DNA from: Roseofilum casamattae BLCC-M143
GTDB lineage: Bacteria; Cyanobacteriota; Cyanobacteriia; Cyanobacteriales; Desertifilaceae
Assembly: GCF_030068455.1 (NCBI RefSeq)
Contig: NZ_JAQOSQ010000002.1
Coordinates: forward strand, 186,001 to 250,000
Direction of reading: 5' to 3'
DNA length: 64,000 nt
Shown here: positions 56,643 through 64,000 of the stretch, piece after piece
How the letters are laid out: each line of letters opens with the position of its first letter
How positions within the stretch are numbered: the first letter of the stretch is position 1
Made by a program: the position numbers and the translations under genes
The notes under the pieces: model-generated
The model's database searches: none
Seen by the model: the letters and a program-made list of their open reading frames with translations, nothing else
Told to the model about the DNA's origin: nothing

Positions 56643-57410
56643 TTATCCAACTTCGGTAATGCTAACAATACGGCCGCCAGAACGTTGAATGCGCTGGATC
56701 TGAGGCGTCATTTTCGCGCCAGATACCAGATATTCAGTGGTGCTTACCCGACGAGGAGCATCAAATTTAGAGCCGGTAACCAGAATCTTAAAGGTTTTTT
56801 CCGTGGCATCTTTGTAGCCTGCAATGCGACCGCCCGTAGAAGGAACGGCAGCAGGACTAGAGCTGTTGGCCGCAATAACATCGACCAAACGAGAGCCGGT
56901 GAAGGCGCTATCAACTCCAGCATATCCTTGATACAAGGATAGGGTGCGATTGTAACCCACTTGTTTTTGACCGACTTGACTTAGCGCTCCTTGATAGTAA
57001 GGGACGATATCTTCGCCAAAGGTGTCTTGATATTCAACACTATCGAGGTAAGAGTCGATTTCTGCTTCGTATCCTTCGTTGATGCAACGGCAAATATGCT
57101 CGGAAAGCTCCTGTTGATCGGTAGGGGCGCGACCGAGTAAATGTTTGAAGTTGAGTTCGACGAAGCGATAGGGAGCGCAAGACTCGAAATAGCGCGTACG
57201 ATAGAAGTCAGATTTAGCCACAGCGCGGACAAAATCGCGGACGCTGAGTTCGCCTCGGCAGAATTGAGATTCAGCCGTAACGAGACGTTCGCTGTCCATA
57301 ACGTGGGGGTTACCGAGCACTTGCTTGTAAACCGAGAGGATTATAGCTTGCTTGTCTTCTGAGGTGCTGGTCGGCCAGCTTTCTACGGGGGCATCTAAAA
57401 TGACACTCAT
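56643..57410 (-). CDS. Phycobilisome rod linker (CpcC type)
   Basis: The 255-residue linker has an N-terminal PBS-linker domain (about 18-145) with SVYKQVLGNPHVMDSERL, RAVAKSDFYRTRYF and RFVELNFKHLLGRAP. A C-terminal CpcD domain (about 200-253) has KTFKILVTGSKFDAPRRVST. This pair of domains marks a rod linker of the CpcC/PecC class, which joins phycocyanin hexamers into rods on the thylakoid surface. It stands apart from any cpcBA genes. The ATG at 57408-57410 follows AAAGGAG at good spacing. Confidence 0.9.
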   Translation of the reverse strand: MSVILDAPVESWPTSTSEDKQAIILSVYKQVLGNPHVMDSERLVTAESQFCRGELSVRDFVRAVAKSDFYRTRYFESCAPYRFVELNFKHLLGRAPTDQQELSEHICRCINEGYEAEIDSYLDSVEYQDTFGEDIVPYYQGALSQVGQKQVGYNRTLSLYQGYAGVDSAFTGSRLVDVIAANSSSPAAVPSTGGRIAGYKDATEKTFKILVTGSKFDAPRRVSTTEYLVSGAKMTPQIQRIQRSGGRIVSITEVG

Positions 57411-57780
57411 TCAGATTCTCCTTTAAGTTTAATGAAGGTTTTTAAATGAACCACAATCGAGTTATATCATTCATAGGGCACTCGATTAAAGAGCAATAAT
57501 TGTCTCAATTTGTGAAGCTGGGAGACCTTTGAGTCTCGATTGCGGACGGTATATATTAATTGATGGCGATCGCTCAACTTCTGATGAATCTTTTTGGCTT
57601 CAGGATCTTAATATTTCTTAATTAAAATAGACATTAATTCACGTTATTCAATCGTTAGGTTGGGTGAAGTTGACTTTTGCGTCTGCACCCATGAAACCGA
57701 ACAGTGAAGAGTCTCCTGTTGGGTTTCATGGCGTTGCACCCAACCTAAATCTGATGCATCAGATCGGCTGAAACCGTCCG
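57411..57780. other. Gap of 370 bases: linker promoter region and a long hairpin
   Basis: The part next to the linker start (57411-57650) is AT-rich and should hold its promoter, although I cannot name boxes with confidence. The other part holds a 94-base nested hairpin (57655-57748) after the stop of the E1-like gene. No gene is seen. Confidence 0.5.
57655..57748. repeat. Nested 94-base palindromic repeat
   Basis: TTAGGTTGGGTG (57655-57666) pairs exactly with CACCCAACCTAA (57737-57748). Inside, CCATGAAACC (57689-57698) pairs with GGTTTCATGG (57722-57731), then AACA (57700-57703) with TGTT (57717-57720). Repeats of this kind recur in cyanobacterial genomes. Here it may also end the E1-like transcript. 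Confidence 0.75.
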
Positions 57781-58953
57781 CTAATATTTGGGAACGGAAG
57801 TATCAACGTCATCGCTCCAGGCCGTAATACCCCCTTTGAGATTGATCCCTTCAATTCCAGCTTGTTTGAGAATTACCAAAGCTTTCGCCGAACGTCCCCC
57901 CATTTTGCAATGAGCAATTAACTTGTGTCCGTTGACTAATTCTTTGACTTTCTCCACACCAGCCCCTTGTTCGATATCCGGTAGAGGAACTAAGACAGAA
58001 CCGGGAATGCGAGCGATGTCATATTCATGGGGATTTCTCACATCAACCAGGACGAAATCGCGATCGCCACTGTCGATTAATGTTTTCAAATCCGTTGCTG
58101 TCATTTCCGGAATAGCCGACTGTTGTTCTGCTTCTGCTGCTTTCGCTTGCGGAATACCGCAGAACTGTTCGTAGTCGATGAGTTTTTCGATAACCGGACG
58201 TTCTGGATTCGGCCGTAATTTCAGCTCTCTAAACTTCATGTCTAGAGCATTGTAGAGTAACAAGCGTCCGCTTAATGTGTTTGGCGAACCGAGAATAATC
58301 TTCACGGTTTCAGTAGCTTGAATTATCCCGATCGTGCCGGGTAAAATTCCTAAAACGCCACCTTCAGCACAAGAAGGAACCATACCGGGAGGTGGGGGTT
58401 CCGGATACAAATCGCGGTAGTTCGGCCCGCCTTCGTAGTTAAAGACCGTTGCTTGTCCTTCAAAACGGAAAATTGACCCGTAAACGTTGGGTTTATTGGC
58501 TAATACGCAAGCATCGTTGACCAAATATCGAGTGGGGAAATTATCCGTTCCATCGACAACAATATCGTAGGGTTCGATAATTTCGAGGGCATTTTCCGAA
58601 CTCAAATGAGTTTCGTACAGATCGACTTGGCAATGAGGATTAATTTCGTGAATCCGATTTTTTGCCGATTCAATTTTGGGTTTGCCGACCCAAGACGTGC
58701 CGTGAATAACTTGTCGTTGCAAATTGGACATATCGACCACATCGAAGTCTACAATACCGATGCGCCCGATACCTGCGGCGGCGAGGTAGAGTAACAGAGG
58801 CGAGCCGAGACCGCCAGTACCAACACAGAGAACGCTGGCTGCTTTCAAGCGTTTTTGCCCGTCGATTCCAATTTCTGGCAAAATTAGATGACGGGAGTAG
58901 CGCTCGTAGTCATCTTGGGTAAGTTGAATATCGTCCAGATTAGGATTGAGCAT
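57781..58953 (-). CDS. E1-like ThiF/MoeB adenylyltransferase with rhodanese domain
   Basis: The 390-residue protein has an N-terminal ThiF/MoeB domain with nucleotide loop VLCVGTGGLGSPLLLYLAAAG and VDGTDNFPTRYLVND. A C-terminal rhodanese domain (about 285-385) has its catalytic cysteine in LIAHCKMGGRSAKAL. It should adenylate a small sulfur-carrier protein such as MoaD or ThiS and pass sulfur to its C-terminus. The ATG at 58951-58953 (MLNPNLDDIQLT) is chosen over a TTG at 58977. The JAMM protease gene lies 34 bases upstream on the same strand, a pairing known in bacterial ubiquitin-like sulfur systems. Confidence 0.92.
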   Translation of the reverse strand: MLNPNLDDIQLTQDDYERYSRHLILPEIGIDGQKRLKAASVLCVGTGGLGSPLLLYLAAAGIGRIGIVDFDVVDMSNLQRQVIHGTSWVGKPKIESAKNRIHEINPHCQVDLYETHLSSENALEIIEPYDIVVDGTDNFPTRYLVNDACVLANKPNVYGSIFRFEGQATVFNYEGGPNYRDLYPEPPPPGMVPSCAEGGVLGILPGTIGIIQATETVKIILGSPNTLSGRLLLYNALDMKFRELKLRPNPERPVIEKLIDYEQFCGIPQAKAAEAEQQSAIPEMTATDLKTLIDSGDRDFVLVDVRNPHEYDIARIPGSVLVPLPDIEQGAGVEKVKELVNGHKLIAHCKMGGRSAKALVILKQAGIEGINLKGGITAWSDDVDTSVPKY

Positions 58954-58987
58954 AGAAGTTAAGGGGATTGGTTGCAATAGGTTCCCA

Positions 58988-59527
58988 TCAATTTCCCTTG
59001 GGGGTCTTCCATTGTACCTCTGTCTCTACCTCGCTGGAGTCGTGCGTATGCGAAGATATGTTAAGTAAATAAGCGCGCTGGAATTGGCGATCGCTATCTA
59101 ATACCCAAGTATTGACTTCTACGGCTTTTCCGTTCCTTACGGAGACGATCGCATAGTAACAGTCCGACCATGCCAATTGGCGATCGCATTCGGAAGGAAT
59201 AGCCGGACTATCGGGATGGGAATGATAAAAGCCGATAATGTTCAAATTGCGATCGCGAGCCGAGCGTTGTAGATGTAAGAGAGTTTCTGGCGCGATCGCA
59301 TAACGCTCTCGTTTGCTCGTTCCCAAGCGATCGAAACAACCGCTCTCTTCCCATTCTCGCTCCATCTCCTCCGTCCAAGCATTCTCAGTCGGAACCACTT
59401 GCACCACTTGCACCGCACCCTGCTCCTGCCTCCCCAGCAACACCCCACAGCATTCTTGGGGATAACAACGTTCGGCATGAGCGCATAAATCTTGTTGATG
59501 GTTGCTACTTGCGATCGCCCGTGTCAT
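58988..59527 (-). CDS. M67 (JAMM/MPN) metalloprotease
   Basis: The 179-residue protein has the exact JAMM zinc motif HxHx7Sx2D, seen as HSHPDSPAIPSECD, and the conserved glutamate in the N-terminal ERCYPQECCGVLLG region. Such proteases cleave C-terminal tails from ubiquitin-like sulfur carriers, for example in cysteine biosynthesis. It directly precedes the E1-like/rhodanese gene, so the two probably process the same carrier. The carrier gene itself is not seen nearby. The start is the ATG at 59525-59527. Confidence 0.9.
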   Translation of the reverse strand: MTRAIASSNHQQDLCAHAERCYPQECCGVLLGRQEQGAVQVVQVVPTENAWTEEMEREWEESGCFDRLGTSKRERYAIAPETLLHLQRSARDRNLNIIGFYHSHPDSPAIPSECDRQLAWSDCYYAIVSVRNGKAVEVNTWVLDSDRQFQRAYLLNISSHTHDSSEVETEVQWKTPKGN

Positions 59528-59719
59528 TAATACTAAAGTTCAAAATTAAGTTACTTAACTATCTAGCGATCGCGAGTCAATGTTGCGATTGCCTATGCCT
59601 GGATTACCTAATGATGATTGGCGATCGCGACAGTATCGAATTCCTCTAAAACTTCCGAAAGCTTTTTTTGCAAGCTTTTCAGGTCTTTACAGTTCTCCCA
59701 CTTCAGTTATGGTATTTCC

Positions 59720-61447
59720 TTAATACTTGCGCTCCTGCGGTTCAAACTGAGTAATGGAAACCGGACGATATTGAATATCAATTCCCGCAACGGAGTAGAA
59801 CGCGAGAGTATGCTTGAGGAAGTTGGGATCGTCTCGTTGCGGATAGTCCTCGCGAGAATGAGCGCCGCGACTTTCTTGACGGTTGAGTGCGGAAGTGAGA
59901 ATAGTTTGACCGACCACCATGATATTCTGCAATTCCATAGCTTCGATGATTTCGGTATTCCATAAAGAACCGCGATCGTCGAGATAGATATTGCTATATT
60001 GTTGCTGTAACTCTTGGATTGCTGCTAAGCCTTGTTCCATGGACTGGCGATCGCGAAACACTCCACAATACTCGCTCATCGCATCCTGAAAGGCTTGGCA
60101 AATGGAGTTAATCCGGCGATCGCCTTGTTGCTCTAACAAAGATTGTAGGCGTTCTTTGGCTTGTTGCAAATAGGCAGATTCATCGAGACTCGGTAGTTTC
60201 CGATCTTGCAGGTATCGGGCGATCGCAGCCCCCGTTCTGCGCCCGTAGACCACGCATTCAAGCAAGGAATTACTCCCCAGGCGATTGGCGCCATGGACGG
60301 ACACGCAAGCGCATTCTCCCGCCGCAAATAGCCCATCTACCAACCCATCCACACTGCTGCGCACGCGACCGTCAGTATTCACGGGAATCCCACCCATAGA
60401 ATAATGGGCGGTAGGACGCACGGGCATGGGTTCTTCCACTGCATCAACACCCACTAGACGATGAGCCTCTTCCCAACAAAAAGGAACGCGACTCATAATC
60501 TTCTCCCGTCCCATATGGCGCAAGTCCAGATGGACGAAAGGCCCTCCCGCGCTACCGTCGGTATTAACTCCGCGACCGGCACGAATTTCCAAAGTAATCG
60601 CTCGCGAGGTAATATCTCGAGGAGCCAGCTCCATTTTATTCGGCGCATAATTCTCCATAAAGCGATCGCCATCGCTATTGCGCAAATAGGCTCCTTCCCC
60701 GCGCACTGCCTCTGAAATCAATACTCCAACCGGATATAACCCCGTGGGATGGAACTGGACAAACTCCATATCTTGCAGGGGTAAGCCAGCTAAAGCAGCC
60801 ATAGCCAACCCATCGCCAGTAGAAGCATAATCGTTAGAAGTAGTATTAAATACGCGACCGTAACCTCCAGTCGCCAGCATCACCGCTCTCGCGCGCACCA
60901 CTTGCAGCGTACCGCCAGCAATATGGTACATCACCACCCCTTTCGCTTCTCCCTCTTCCACAATCAGGCGCATCACGTACCATTCCTGGTAAATTTGGAC
61001 GCCGTTGCGATGGAGATTATTCACCAACTCGTGTAAAATTGCGTGACCTGTTTTATCCGCAGCGTAACAGGTGCGACGATAAGAATGACCGCCAAAGGGG
61101 CGCTGGGCAATACGTCCGTCATCGAGGCGGGAAAACAACACGCCCAAATTCTCCAGATCGATGACCACATTTGGGGCTTCCTTCGTTAAAATCTCCACAG
61201 CATCTTGGTCGGCTAGATAGTCAGAACCTTTCACCGTATCGAAGGCATGAGCTTCCCAACTATCCTCGGTATCTACATTGCGTAAGGTTGCGGCGATGCC
61301 TCCTTGAGCGGCGACGGAGTGCGATCGTATGGGGTGAGTTTTCGCAACCAGAGCGACATTAAGTTGGGGGTCAGTGCGAGCAATTTCTAGGGCAGCTTGG
61401 CATCCTGCCAGTCCGCCGCCGACAATAATTACGTCGTGTTCTAACAT
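59720..61447 (-). CDS. sdhA: Succinate dehydrogenase/fumarate reductase flavoprotein
   Basis: The 575-residue flavoprotein has the FAD loop DVIIVGGGLAGCQAALE at the start, and the histidine that binds FAD covalently is H43 in IRSHSVAAQGGI. Later come MEFVQFHPTGLYP, ARPTAHYSMGGIPVNTDG-like sequence (PVRPTAHYSMGGIPVN) and GECACVSVHGANRLG. It oxidises succinate and feeds electrons to the quinone pool in thylakoids. The iron-sulfur subunit SdhB is not adjacent, as is usual in cyanobacteria. The start is the ATG at 61445-61447. Confidence 0.93.
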   Translation of the reverse strand: MLEHDVIIVGGGLAGCQAALEIARTDPQLNVALVAKTHPIRSHSVAAQGGIAATLRNVDTEDSWEAHAFDTVKGSDYLADQDAVEILTKEAPNVVIDLENLGVLFSRLDDGRIAQRPFGGHSYRRTCYAADKTGHAILHELVNNLHRNGVQIYQEWYVMRLIVEEGEAKGVVMYHIAGGTLQVVRARAVMLATGGYGRVFNTTSNDYASTGDGLAMAALAGLPLQDMEFVQFHPTGLYPVGVLISEAVRGEGAYLRNSDGDRFMENYAPNKMELAPRDITSRAITLEIRAGRGVNTDGSAGGPFVHLDLRHMGREKIMSRVPFCWEEAHRLVGVDAVEEPMPVRPTAHYSMGGIPVNTDGRVRSSVDGLVDGLFAAGECACVSVHGANRLGSNSLLECVVYGRRTGAAIARYLQDRKLPSLDESAYLQQAKERLQSLLEQQGDRRINSICQAFQDAMSEYCGVFRDRQSMEQGLAAIQELQQQYSNIYLDDRGSLWNTEIIEAMELQNIMVVGQTILTSALNRQESRGAHSREDYPQRDDPNFLKHTLAFYSVAGIDIQYRPVSITQFEPQERKY

Positions 61448-61644
61448 GGGTGAGTTGAGTTAACAGGACTTAAACCAAATCTCAGGGCACAAAGCACTAA
61501 AGTCCGGTACGCTAGCAATTATAATGTACTGGCTTGGCAACAAGAAAGAAATGGTACTGTCGGGAATACTATCTCCGATCGCGATCGCTGAGTGTATCCC
61601 CGAATTTGAAAGAGATCTCTATTTCCAACTCCTGGAAGCTACAG

Positions 61645-62049
61645 TTAATGGCTGTTACAACTCACCCTCAAGACATGACCGTCTGGATGCCTAACATGAC
61701 ATTCCCTTACTCCCCAAGGTAGATCTTCAGGAGGGAGGACGACTTCTATACCAGCATCTTGAGCTATGGCATAAATCTCATCTACCTCATCAACCCAAAT
61801 TGATAGCCACATCCCCCTATCTTGAGTTTCATCTCCATCTGGACCAAAGGTACTCGAATTGTCACCTTTACCACGGCCTCCCTGTCCATCCTGACACAAG
61901 AAGATCTCGCATTCACCGGAACCGACAGCACCAAAGTTTGGTGGATCTCCCCAATCCCATTTTTTTTCCCAACCTAACGTCTCGAACCAATCAAAGCTTT
62001 CCTGCAAGCTCGAGATATTAAGAATTGGAGTTATTCCTTTAGCGTTCAT
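61645..62049 (-). CDS. VOC (glyoxalase/bleomycin resistance) family protein
   Basis: The 134-residue protein has the two-half VOC fold: ITPILNISSLQESFDWFETLGW at the start and GIEVVLPPEDLPWGVRECHVRHPDGHVLRVS at the end, with LSIWVDEVDEIYAIAQDAG between them. The substrate is unknown; relatives include glyoxalases and antibiotic-binding proteins. The start is the ATG at 62047-62049. It stands alone between sdhA and a small membrane protein gene. Confidence 0.88.
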   Translation of the reverse strand: MNAKGITPILNISSLQESFDWFETLGWEKKWDWGDPPNFGAVGSGECEIFLCQDGQGGRGKGDNSSTFGPDGDETQDRGMWLSIWVDEVDEIYAIAQDAGIEVVLPPEDLPWGVRECHVRHPDGHVLRVSCNSH

Positions 62050-62233
62050 TAATTTATCCTTGTCAGAAGTGCTGATTCTTCAATTTCTAGGGTAACTTTA
62101 AATGAATTAACAGTGATTAACTCCCCATGTACTGCTTTTCCTCTCGATATCTATTGCACTATTGTAACCTTGTCAGTCAAGTAGGGTGTATGATTAAAGT
62201 ACCCTACTTGATGGTTCGATCGCCAGAAAATGA

Positions 62234-62542
62234 CTAACTAGTTGCTCCTGCAGTCTTTTGTGCAGCACTCGGACGAGACGGCCGTTTTTGCGCGGCTTCG
62301 TCAATAGGCGAAAACTCAATATGGTTGAGCAAGGTGGTAACGAAGCTAAACAGCAGGAAGGGTAGGGAAAGGACGAGAATTAAGCCGACGGTAGCCAAGG
62401 CATATACGGGGCTACCAGCTCCCATTAAAGCGAGGGCGGCTGCTAAACTTAGGAAAATCACAATTAACCAGACAATAATCTGTCCGTAGATATCTCCGAA
62501 GGTTAGGGTGCAGCGCAGGCGATAGGTTTGTAGTTCATTCAT
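62234..62542 (-). CDS. Small two-span membrane protein
   Basis: This 102-residue protein has a short N-terminal part (MNELQTYRLRCTLTFGDIYG), two hydrophobic segments at about 21-42 (IIVWLIVIFLSLAAALALMG) and 48-70 (ALATVGLILVLSLPFLLFSFV), and a basic, alanine-rich tail. The ATG at 62540-62542 gives the likely family start; the frame to 62602 adds 20 unrelated residues. I do not recognise a function. Confidence 0.7.
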   Translation of the reverse strand: MNELQTYRLRCTLTFGDIYGQIIVWLIVIFLSLAAALALMGAGSPVYALATVGLILVLSLPFLLFSFVTTLLNHIEFSPIDEAAQKRPSRPSAAQKTAGATS

Positions 62543-62719
62543 AGTTTTTTTGGTGGTATTGAGTAGGTGGACGGGTAGTGCGACGATCGCAATGAAACGC
62601 ACTTGAAATAAAGTAAGAGGCGATCGGCTATATAGCGCGATCGTTTTCCGAATTTAAAAATCTTCGATCCCTTGGGATATAGTAACTATAGCTCTGGGCG
62701 TTAGTTAAGAGGTAATGGC

Positions 62720-64000
62720 TTATTGCGAAGTGTTAAGAAATGCACTCAAGCGCTGATATACTGTGGTCAAGCCGTGGCGATCGCCTACGTTGCCGGGAAA
62801 CAGAACGACGGGTAAGCTGGGATATTGGGGGTGGTCTGTGGGGGTGCGCACTAAGGAACATCCGGGTAGAATTTGCCCGAGCAACCGCGCCGAGCGCAAG
62901 GACAGTCCTTTACTCAAAACGTCGTTGGATGTAATTCCGCCTTTACTAATCAGATATCCGATATTGTCCGGCAGGTTTTGCACGACAGTCATCAGCACTT
63001 GCGAAACTCTCGTGCCAAACTCCAGCCGCGTTTCAATGCTGGAGAAACTCAGTTCTTCGCGAGAGGTATAAATAACTGGAGTCCGGCCGCGATCGCGAAT
63101 CCCGGTCACTTGACTTAAAATACTCTCAATGAGACGTTGTTGCTCCTTTTGGTTATTTTCAAGTAAAATCCTAACATCAACCTCTATCCCTTCAATATCG
63201 GTCGCTTGCAGCAGTTCCTGCAGTTGTTCCGTGGTTTTGCGCACGTGAGAACCGACTAAAATTACTCCAGTTTCAGCCTCTCGTACATATTGATTCATGT
63301 CTTCGGCCATTACCGGTTGCCTCGGTAAGTCGGCGAGGGAGGTAAGAATGCTAGCAGCGCTGCGCAAGAGAAAGCGTTTTCCTTGGGAGGTGGCGTGCAG
63401 TAAGTCTGTGGCAAACCGGTCGAGATCGGCTTGCACTTCCCCATCAACTACGGCACATTGGTTATTGTGGAGAGTCATTAGGCGATCGCAACTTCCTTGA
63501 CGAATATCTTCGATCGCGAATCGTTCCACGCGATCGCTACTTATCTGACCTTCTGTTTTCTCCGCCACATAGTCCGGTAAGTAAGAGTGATGATAACCAA
63601 AGACAGAGTCTCGCGCAAACTCGGTTTCATGCACCGGAGTTAGAGTACCATCGATCGCGATATAATGAATGCTGTCGCGGGTAACTCGTCCGCCTTCAAA
63701 GAACGCGGGAATGAGAAAATGCGCGTCAAAAGGGCCGAGTTTGTCGGCGATCGCATCCGTTTCAATGGGATAATGTCCGCGTAAGGTGGAGTCGGAGCGA
63801 CTGACGACTAATATATTGGTAATTTGTTCGGCAGCGATCGCGTTTTGCAAATTTTGACAGACTTCTACAGTAACTTGCCGCGCCTGTTCTGGCGGCAATG
63901 ACCTCGTATTCGTCAAAATAAACATAATCGGCGAATCATCGCTTAACCCGAGTCGCAAGGTTTCCACATCCCACTGCACGAGGAGCAAACAGCTATGCAC
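62720..64000 (-). CDS. Four-carbon acid sugar kinase family (DUF1537), partial
   Basis: At least 426 residues of a DUF1537/OtnK-type kinase are seen; the frame is open to the window edge and the first residue at the edge (VHSCLLL) matches the family's inner TVHSCLLL, so the true start lies outside. Landmarks are SRSDSTLRGHYPIE, AFFEGGRVTRDSIHY, VGSHVRKTTEQL, YLISKGGITSNDVLSKGL and VVLFPGNVG. The family phosphorylates four-carbon sugar acids such as 3-oxo-tetronate, often with an aldolase partner. The partner would be outside the window. Confidence 0.9.
   Translation of the reverse strand: MHSCLLLVQWDVETLRLGLSDDSPIMFILTNTRSLPPEQARQVTVEVCQNLQNAIAAEQITNILVVSRSDSTLRGHYPIETDAIADKLGPFDAHFLIPAFFEGGRVTRDSIHYIAIDGTLTPVHETEFARDSVFGYHHSYLPDYVAEKTEGQISSDRVERFAIEDIRQGSCDRLMTLHNNQCAVVDGEVQADLDRFATDLLHATSQGKRFLLRSAASILTSLADLPRQPVMAEDMNQYVREAETGVILVGSHVRKTTEQLQELLQATDIEGIEVDVRILLENNQKEQQRLIESILSQVTGIRDRGRTPVIYTSREELSFSSIETRLEFGTRVSQVLMTVVQNLPDNIGYLISKGGITSNDVLSKGLSLRSARLLGQILPGCSLVRTPTDHPQYPSLPVVLFPGNVGDRHGLTTVYQRLSAFLNTSQ

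Overview
The window comes from a cyanobacterium. The palindrome GCGATCGC and its shorter forms (the HIP1 repeat) occur throughout. The gene set includes PetM of the cytochrome b6f complex, a Ycf39-type photosystem II assembly factor, a phycobilisome rod linker, a DASH cryptochrome, and the cyanobacterial families DUF1824 and DUF4327. I cannot fix the genus from the sequence. Almost everything reads as chromosomal, with one lone-TnpB insertion element and a few decayed stretches.

Layout. 1-4.9 kb: the end of an unknown gene, a pentapeptide-repeat protein, a double-domain SagB-like nitroreductase, three small proteins of unknown function and a secreted TPR protein. 4.9-12 kb: DASH cryptochrome, thiC with a clear TPP riboswitch, a Uma2-type nuclease, a recently duplicated two-domain GNAT acetyltransferase, and dapL. 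12-22.3 kb: a large CBS-PAS-hybrid histidine kinase with Hpt domain, a CAU-anticodon tRNA with terminator, a CorC/HlyC-type membrane protein, a formamidase coupled to a TauE/SafE exporter, and a response regulator-histidine kinase fusion. 22.3-23.7 kb: the TnpB element. 23.7-35 kb: a lipid kinase, an Mla-type ABC ATPase, a three-gene type I secretion cassette (parvulin, cNMP-binding ABC exporter, HlyD) and a convergent exported CHAT protease.

35-42.6 kb: rfbC, a decayed (I/M)EEG-repeat gene, a minus-strand operon pairing a P-loop ATPase with a TPR protein whose N-terminus looks like a dead STAND-type ATPase, then iscS-type cysteine desulfurase and pdxA. 42.6-53 kb: petM, ycf39-like, nadK, gap, a few unknown genes, a TPR protein, a fused Dpp/Opp-type ABC ATPase and a KtrB/TrkH potassium channel. 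53-64 kb: pyk, a histidine kinase, the rod linker, an E1-like/rhodanese enzyme with its JAMM protease, sdhA, a VOC protein, and a DUF1537-type sugar-acid kinase cut by the window edge.

How parts work together. ThiC (B1), PdxA (B6), cysteine desulfurase and the E1/rhodanese/JAMM pair cover cofactor and sulfur-transfer chemistry. Gap, Pyk, SdhA and NadK serve central carbon and redox metabolism. PetM, Ycf39 and the rod linker serve photosynthesis. The most unusual systems are the ATPase/pseudo-ATPase-TPR pair at 36.3-39.3 kb, which looks like a conflict or signalling module, and the secretion cassette beside the CHAT protease at 27-35 kb. The first is the best candidate for an under-described system. 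Its function is inferred from domain architecture only.
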